DNA from: Oscillospiraceae bacterium
GTDB taxonomy: Bacteria > Bacillota > Clostridia > Oscillospirales > Ruminococcaceae
Assembly: GCA_016281125.1 (NCBI GenBank)
Contig: JAEEIA010000013.1
Span: 54,270-118,269 of the forward strand
DNA length: 64,000 bases
Direction of reading: 5' to 3'
Under the pieces are notes generated by a model, which was given only the letters and a program-made list of their open reading frames with translations, did not search any database and was not told where the DNA came from. This document shows, one piece after another, positions 61,201 to 64,000 of the stretch. The number at the start of each line of letters is the position of its first letter. Position 1 is the first letter of the stretch. The translations under genes were made by a program, and so were the position numbers.

Positions 61201-61327
61201 AACCGGATAACACCTGCGGTGCTTCTGCCTTGTCGATCGCACGCTTGTCAATCAGCTGCGTCGTTTCGTCGATATCCGATGACAGCTGTTTGCTGATCAC
61301 TTGTTCATATAGACCGGGCTTTAACAT
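58208..61327 (-). CDS. PLD-nuclease / SF2 helicase / DUF3427 protein
   Basis: A 1039-residue multidomain protein. Residues about 120-290 are a phospholipase-D-like nuclease with one HKD-like motif (RLHAKSYVFYRDTGFTTAYI, GSSNLSN). About 320-720 is a superfamily 2 helicase: Walker A VVAATGTGKT, DEFH box IIVDEFHHAAA, LLGLTATPERMDG, and motif VI QQLGRGLRLCEGK. About 730-1035 is DUF3427. AGGAGGTGCTTCG precedes the ATG. It is coupled to a Nudix gene downstream and lies 17 bases after a zinc-ribbon nuclease gene. Such proteins occur in accessory regions and are suspected anti-phage factors. Confidence 0.92.
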   Translation of the reverse strand: MLKPGLYEQVISKQLSSDIDETTQLIDKRAIDKAEAPQVLSGYLTEIIEKGLARLSADDTGKQLELANRIVAAITELTDDEEFDGMCVDQRAEQLLAVANMQNNADALRNQITMSRPETSLSMSSLFTGAVHEPQMMTELKKEIESADRIDMLVSFIKWSGLVLILDELTAFTHRGGKLRVITTSYMGATDAKAVEELSKLENTEIKVSYDTERTRLHAKSYVFYRDTGFTTAYIGSSNLSNAAMSSGLEWNLKITAHDQPHTIRKIHATFENYWNSNDFSLYSADEREHLLLALKAERHASDQSDYSFDIRPFSYQQEILDRLAVERDIRKHYKNLVVAATGTGKTVISAFDYKRFRIAQNGHARLLFVAHRKEILKQSLKCFRGVLHDANFGELFYGGVVPTSFEHLFISIETFNSQALDQKTTPDYYDFIIVDEFHHAAAPTYQRLLEYYKPKILLGLTATPERMDGKNILTYFDDRIAAEIRLPEAIDRKLLCPFHYFGVSDDVDLHSIKWSRGGYDRAALSQLYTGNDIRVMLILKQLNKYVADMEKVKGLGFCVSKEHAEYMAQRFCKHGIPSIALTADSPKDVRDSAQNQLKNGGIKFIFTVDLYNEGLDIPEINTVMFLRPTESLTVFLQQLGRGLRLCEGKDCLTVLDFIGQAHVKYNFASKFAALLGNTERSVKEEIEKGFPMLPKGCYIQLEKQAQQYIIENIRQAVGNKSAMVRRIAAYTEDTGKELTLANFLHDYQLDISAIYATKTSFARLCVQAEVRENFTEPLEEVITKALPRLSYIDSHRLIELAVDYLPEIARYTIDQFDGVQQRMWQMLQFTIWQKSYEECGFTDLLDGFRQIAASPVMMHEIIELLYYKYDQLDFVDEPVQVDFECPLDVHCSYTRDQILVALDFMKPSSLREGVKYLEDKKTDLLFVTLNKSDKDYSPTTMYHDYSINETLFHWQSQSTTSPESKTGQRYQHHRELGSNVMLFVREYKNSKLGAAPYTFLGLADFVQAEGSKPMNIVWKLHTPIPAKYLRKTNQLTVG

Positions 61328-61344
61328 CGAAGCACCTCCTGGTA

Positions 61345-63219
61345 TTATTCGCTTTTATTATAGGACCACTTATATCCGCCCGCTGGTTGCAATTTGATAT
61401 TCGGATTACATGCATTCTTGATTGCAGATTTAGAGATGCCAGTAGCAACTGAAGCTACGGCAGCACTATCATATTCCTGTAACAGCTCTCCTGATAATGA
61501 ATACTGGTATACTTTTTTTCGTAAGCTCATTGATCGTTGTTGCGCACTTTTACGACGAGCACATTTAATGCATCCATGTCCAGCAAAGCGGTCACTAATT
61601 GCTGCCTTCCAGTGATGACCACAAACAGAGCAGATCCACCATACACTCTGCCCGCTTTGCGGCTTATAGTCAAACGCTGTCTTTTCATTGCATTTATCCC
61701 ATTCCTTGATTAAATCAGGTCGCAAGTCTCCGAACGATTTCCCTTGTTCGGGTTTGGAGTTGCGTTCAACATTTCTTTTGTCGCGACATATTTTACAGCC
61801 TGCCCCCTTGCATCTACTCGCAATGGTTGCGATCCATTCATGCCCGCATTTTCCAAGCCACCACACTTTTGTATTTACACCTGTAGATACATTTTCCGGC
61901 TTTAACTTGCTGTTTCTTGTCGGATGCCATTCAGCCGCTACCTGAGGATATTTGACAGCTAAACTGTTATCAAGAAAAGCGGAACGATATCTTTCAATAA
62001 TAAGCAGTTCATCACGCTCAACATCAATATCAGAAATAATATGCATCCGATCAAATAGCTCAATAATGGTATGTGTTAGTGCGATTAATGTATCATCGTC
62101 CCTGTATATGCTGACTGAATCTGGTAACAAAGGTAATCCGTTTTCTCTAATTCGGTATAATTGAATACCGAATTCCAAGCATTTGCAGTCTTTCATAGTA
62201 TCATGGGATATTTTTTTAGGTGTATTATGGTATTTGATCCCATCATATTCTATGGCAGCTTTTCTTTCCGGTAAGAATATGTCAAGTTCAAAACCCAATT
62301 CCAAATATCTGTTAAGTACCTTTTCACCAGCTGCTTCCAAATAAAACATAATTGCCTGTTCTGAAAATGAGGATTGTTTATAACAGTGCGGACACCTGCT
62401 GCCTCTATTACGGTTACTAACTACAGCTTTCCACTCAAATCCGCAATTCGGGCATAACCACCATACCTTTTTTGAAGAATTAGCAGTTATCTCAGTCGGT
62501 GAGATATTATTCTTTGAATGATTCCATTCTTCAGCCAATTTCGGATTGATGGTTTGTAGATCATTATATCCTGAAAGAACTTTGTGCCCTGAACAGTATG
62601 GGCATCCATCTCCGGCCACTCGCTTTGTAACGCTTGCACTATAACTATGGCCATTAGGACATAACCAGAAAAACTTTTTTCCGGAACCATAGGAAACATT
62701 AGCTGGGGTAATTGGTTCGTTTTCAGTCGGATGCCATTCTTTTGCAATTTCCGGATACTTCGATGCAAGATCGTTGAATCCCGGTAGAACTCTTTTCCCT
62801 GCACAATAAGGACAGCCGTTCCCATTATTTCGATTGGTCACTGTATCATCCCACGAATGTCCACATGGTCCTAGCCACCAAACTTTTTTGATTGAGGCCC
62901 GCTTAACATCTGATGGCAGGAGTGTTCCGTTTTTAGTTGGATGCCATTCACGAGCTAGCTCTGGATTGATTGTGGCTAGATCGTTGATGCCGGGCATGAG
63001 TCTTTGTCCTGCACAATACGGGCAACCAGACCTGTTTATTGTTCGATTTTTTATTGCGACGCGCCAACGATGACCTTTTGAACATACCCAACCTACCTTT
63101 TGAATTGAACCGGTGGTGTATTCACTCGGATCTTTTTCATTATTCTCATAATCCCATTCCGCAACCAGCTCAGGATGTGTAGTTGCCAAATCATTGACAC
63201 CTTTTAGTAGTTTGGCCAT
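61345..63219 (-). CDS. Multi-zinc-ribbon protein with Vsr-like nuclease domain and NUMOD-like tail
   Basis: A 624-residue protein. Four N-terminal treble-clef/zinc-ribbon repeats of about 65 residues each contain NDLATxxPELAxEWxPxxN, KKVWWLCPxGHxW and GCPYC. A domain at about 290-390 with RYLELGFELDIFLPERKAAI and EYDGIKYHNTP resembles Vsr/restriction-like endonucleases. Two more zinc repeats and a C-terminal NUMOD1-like element (VYQYSLSGELLQEYDSAAVA) follow. AAAAGGTG decides the start at 63219. It is AT-rich and heads an apparent three-gene operon. Probably a DNA-cutting defence protein; the target is unknown. Confidence 0.85.
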   Translation of the reverse strand: MAKLLKGVNDLATTHPELVAEWDYENNEKDPSEYTTGSIQKVGWVCSKGHRWRVAIKNRTINRSGCPYCAGQRLMPGINDLATINPELAREWHPTKNGTLLPSDVKRASIKKVWWLGPCGHSWDDTVTNRNNGNGCPYCAGKRVLPGFNDLASKYPEIAKEWHPTENEPITPANVSYGSGKKFFWLCPNGHSYSASVTKRVAGDGCPYCSGHKVLSGYNDLQTINPKLAEEWNHSKNNISPTEITANSSKKVWWLCPNCGFEWKAVVSNRNRGSRCPHCYKQSSFSEQAIMFYLEAAGEKVLNRYLELGFELDIFLPERKAAIEYDGIKYHNTPKKISHDTMKDCKCLEFGIQLYRIRENGLPLLPDSVSIYRDDDTLIALTHTIIELFDRMHIISDIDVERDELLIIERYRSAFLDNSLAVKYPQVAAEWHPTRNSKLKPENVSTGVNTKVWWLGKCGHEWIATIASRCKGAGCKICRDKRNVERNSKPEQGKSFGDLRPDLIKEWDKCNEKTAFDYKPQSGQSVWWICSVCGHHWKAAISDRFAGHGCIKCARRKSAQQRSMSLRKKVYQYSLSGELLQEYDSAAVASVATGISKSAIKNACNPNIKLQPAGGYKWSYNKSE

Positions 63220-63250
63220 GCTCATCACCTTTTCATCCGTTATTACATAT

Positions 63251-63279
63251 AGAATACCACATATTCAGCTAAAAAGCAA
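63251..63279 (-). promoter_or_regulatory. Promoter of the putative defence operon
   Basis: TTGCTT (63279-63274), 17 bases, TATTCT (63256-63251) with TGG before it. Confidence 0.65.
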
Positions 63280-63359
63280 TACACATCTGGAACAGTTATT
63301 TGATTCCAAGCGCCAAACATAGAGCCGCCCAGATACCAACTCTAGGCGCCTATATCATC

Positions 63360-63780
63360 ATATATAGGAGGGTGAGGTGATTCGTGTGAACTAGTTCACG
63401 CGGAGAAAGGCTGAAAAAGACAGAGGGTGTATCTGAAATCACGAAAATCGACGCACATACGCACAAAAATGGATGTTTGAGCATACTTGGAAAGAGGGTG
63501 CGCGTGAAATGCGGCGTGTGAACTTTCGTGTGAAATGGCCTTGAAATGGGCTTCAAAATAGCGAAAATCGCTTCAAAATACGGAAAAATATTTCCAAATG
63601 AGATAAAGAAAAACGACGATAATACGCGAAATTCACGCATTGTCGTCGTTTTCCCAAAGCGGAAAGAGAGGAATTCGAAAACCATCCAGCACAATACAAA
63701 AGCATCGTAAAATCGAGTTTTCATGGCGATGTTTTTGAGGCGTGTGCGATTTCGTGTGCAGTTTTCGTATGCGTCAAATA
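63360..63780. repeat. Intergenic region with scattered CGTGTG repeats
   Basis: Contains CGTGTGAACTAGTTCACG, CGTGTGAACTTTCGTGTGA and CGTGTGCGATTTCGTGTGC, i.e. pairs of CGTGTG about 13 bases apart. No supported gene lies here. It may be an eroded attachment or replication region. Confidence 0.4.
63609..63653. terminator. Bidirectional terminator-like hairpin
   Basis: AAAACGACGA pairs with TCGTCGTTTT across an internal loop; T's lie on both strands. Confidence 0.6.
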
Positions 63781-63803
63781 ATCAACGTCCCATAGTAAAG
63801 CAT

Positions 63804-63831
63804 CAGGCTCACCGCGAGGTGAGCCTGTTAC
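63804..63831 (+). terminator. Hairpin with GCGA tetraloop
   Basis: CAGGCTCACC-GCGA-GGTGAGCCTG is a perfect 10-base stem, followed by a poor T tract. Confidence 0.6.
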
Positions 63832-63885
63832 TCTGATATGTTAGCGGTTTACGCCTCTTTTTTTGTGTGATAGATTCATTCCCTA

Positions 63886-63914
63886 TTGTGTTCTGTATCT
63901 CCCTATGCTATAAT
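63886..63914 (+). promoter_or_regulatory. Promoter of the gene at the right edge
   Basis: TTGTGT, 17 bases, TATAAT with TGC before it. Confidence 0.75.
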
Positions 63915-63984
63915 GAAGAAAAAAGCACCGTACAACTTTCAGGGGGAATGCAAAGAGATTGATCAATGCTTGGGGAGGGATATT

Positions 63985-64000
63985 ATGAAACACAAATCTA
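63985..64000 (+). CDS. Start of a gene running off the window
   Basis: ATGAAACACAAATCTA (MKHKS) is preceded by GGGGAGGGATATT and, 70 bases upstream, a good promoter. Too little is present to name it. The Lys-rich start would suit a signal peptide. Confidence 0.6.

Noticed and set aside
63350..63724. 124-codon minus-strand frame near the right edge
   Set aside because: Composition is unlike a protein, it lacks a ribosome binding site, and it runs through hairpins and CGTGTG repeats.
63360..63780. CRISPR array
   Set aside because: CGTGTG units are short, irregularly placed and without uniform spacers.

Overview
The window looks like a chromosomal segment of a cellulosome-bearing Ruminococcus or a close Oscillospiraceae relative. 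The evidence is a cohesin-dockerin scaffoldin (11882-12700), a CotH-type surface protein, the sporulation regulator SpoIIID, THF and cobalamin riboswitches of Firmicutes type, strong AGGAGG ribosome binding sites, and a G+C-rich codon bias that drops in the last 10 kb. The species call is inference. No tRNA, rRNA or CRISPR array was seen.

Layout. 1-5523 (minus strand): dGTPase-like hydrolase, DNA primase dnaG, and two tandem paralogous primary-type sigma factors, the second cut by the window edge; then a small membrane exporter. 5857-9629: ABC-2 transporter (ATPase plus two permeases). 9705-11548: rpsB-tsf. 11882-12700: cohesin-dockerin adaptor. 12883-16984: glyA, a cation/proton antiporter, a small protein, maf and a metallo-hydrolase. 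17028-17700: XRE regulator with a DUF2975-like membrane partner. 18006-21852: prfB, a serine hydrolase, spoIIID and pfkA. 21898-23914: THF riboswitch, folT, folC.

24875-31626 (minus) is the most striking operon. A consensus promoter and a cobalamin riboswitch precede two surface proteins with transcobalamin-like (DUF4430) domains, a complete ECF transporter (T, fused A-A, S) and an isochorismatase-fold hydrolase. One of the surface proteins also has alpha/alpha-barrel repeats, giving the domain layout of animal intrinsic factor. I infer a corrinoid-capture-and-import system. 31870-42508 carries three small secreted paralogues with near-identical promoters and leaders, a membrane PepSY protein with a sigma-like N-terminus, a mannose-lectin/NlpC-P60 secreted protein, proC, membrane proteins, a PrsA-like foldase and a DHHW protein. 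42804-48073 holds ileS (type 2), rmuC and vanZ.

48125-49877 is a RepA-like ATPase gene enclosed by roughly 280-320 base imperfect inverted repeats, followed by a nadE relic, a small lipoprotein-like gene, a 32-residue peptide gene and a large CotH gene with a leader of about 430 bases. From 54 kb on, the DNA is AT-richer and accessory: SUKH immunity-type protein, GNAT acetyltransferase, AAA/DUF4143 ATPase, and a three-gene cluster (zinc-ribbon/Vsr-like nuclease, PLD-helicase-DUF3427, Nudix) that looks like a defence locus.

Two dispersed intergenic repeat families (here A and B) recur through 23.9-49.7 kb. Edges of family A abut the -35 boxes of three different promoters, suggesting that the repeat helps shape local transcription.
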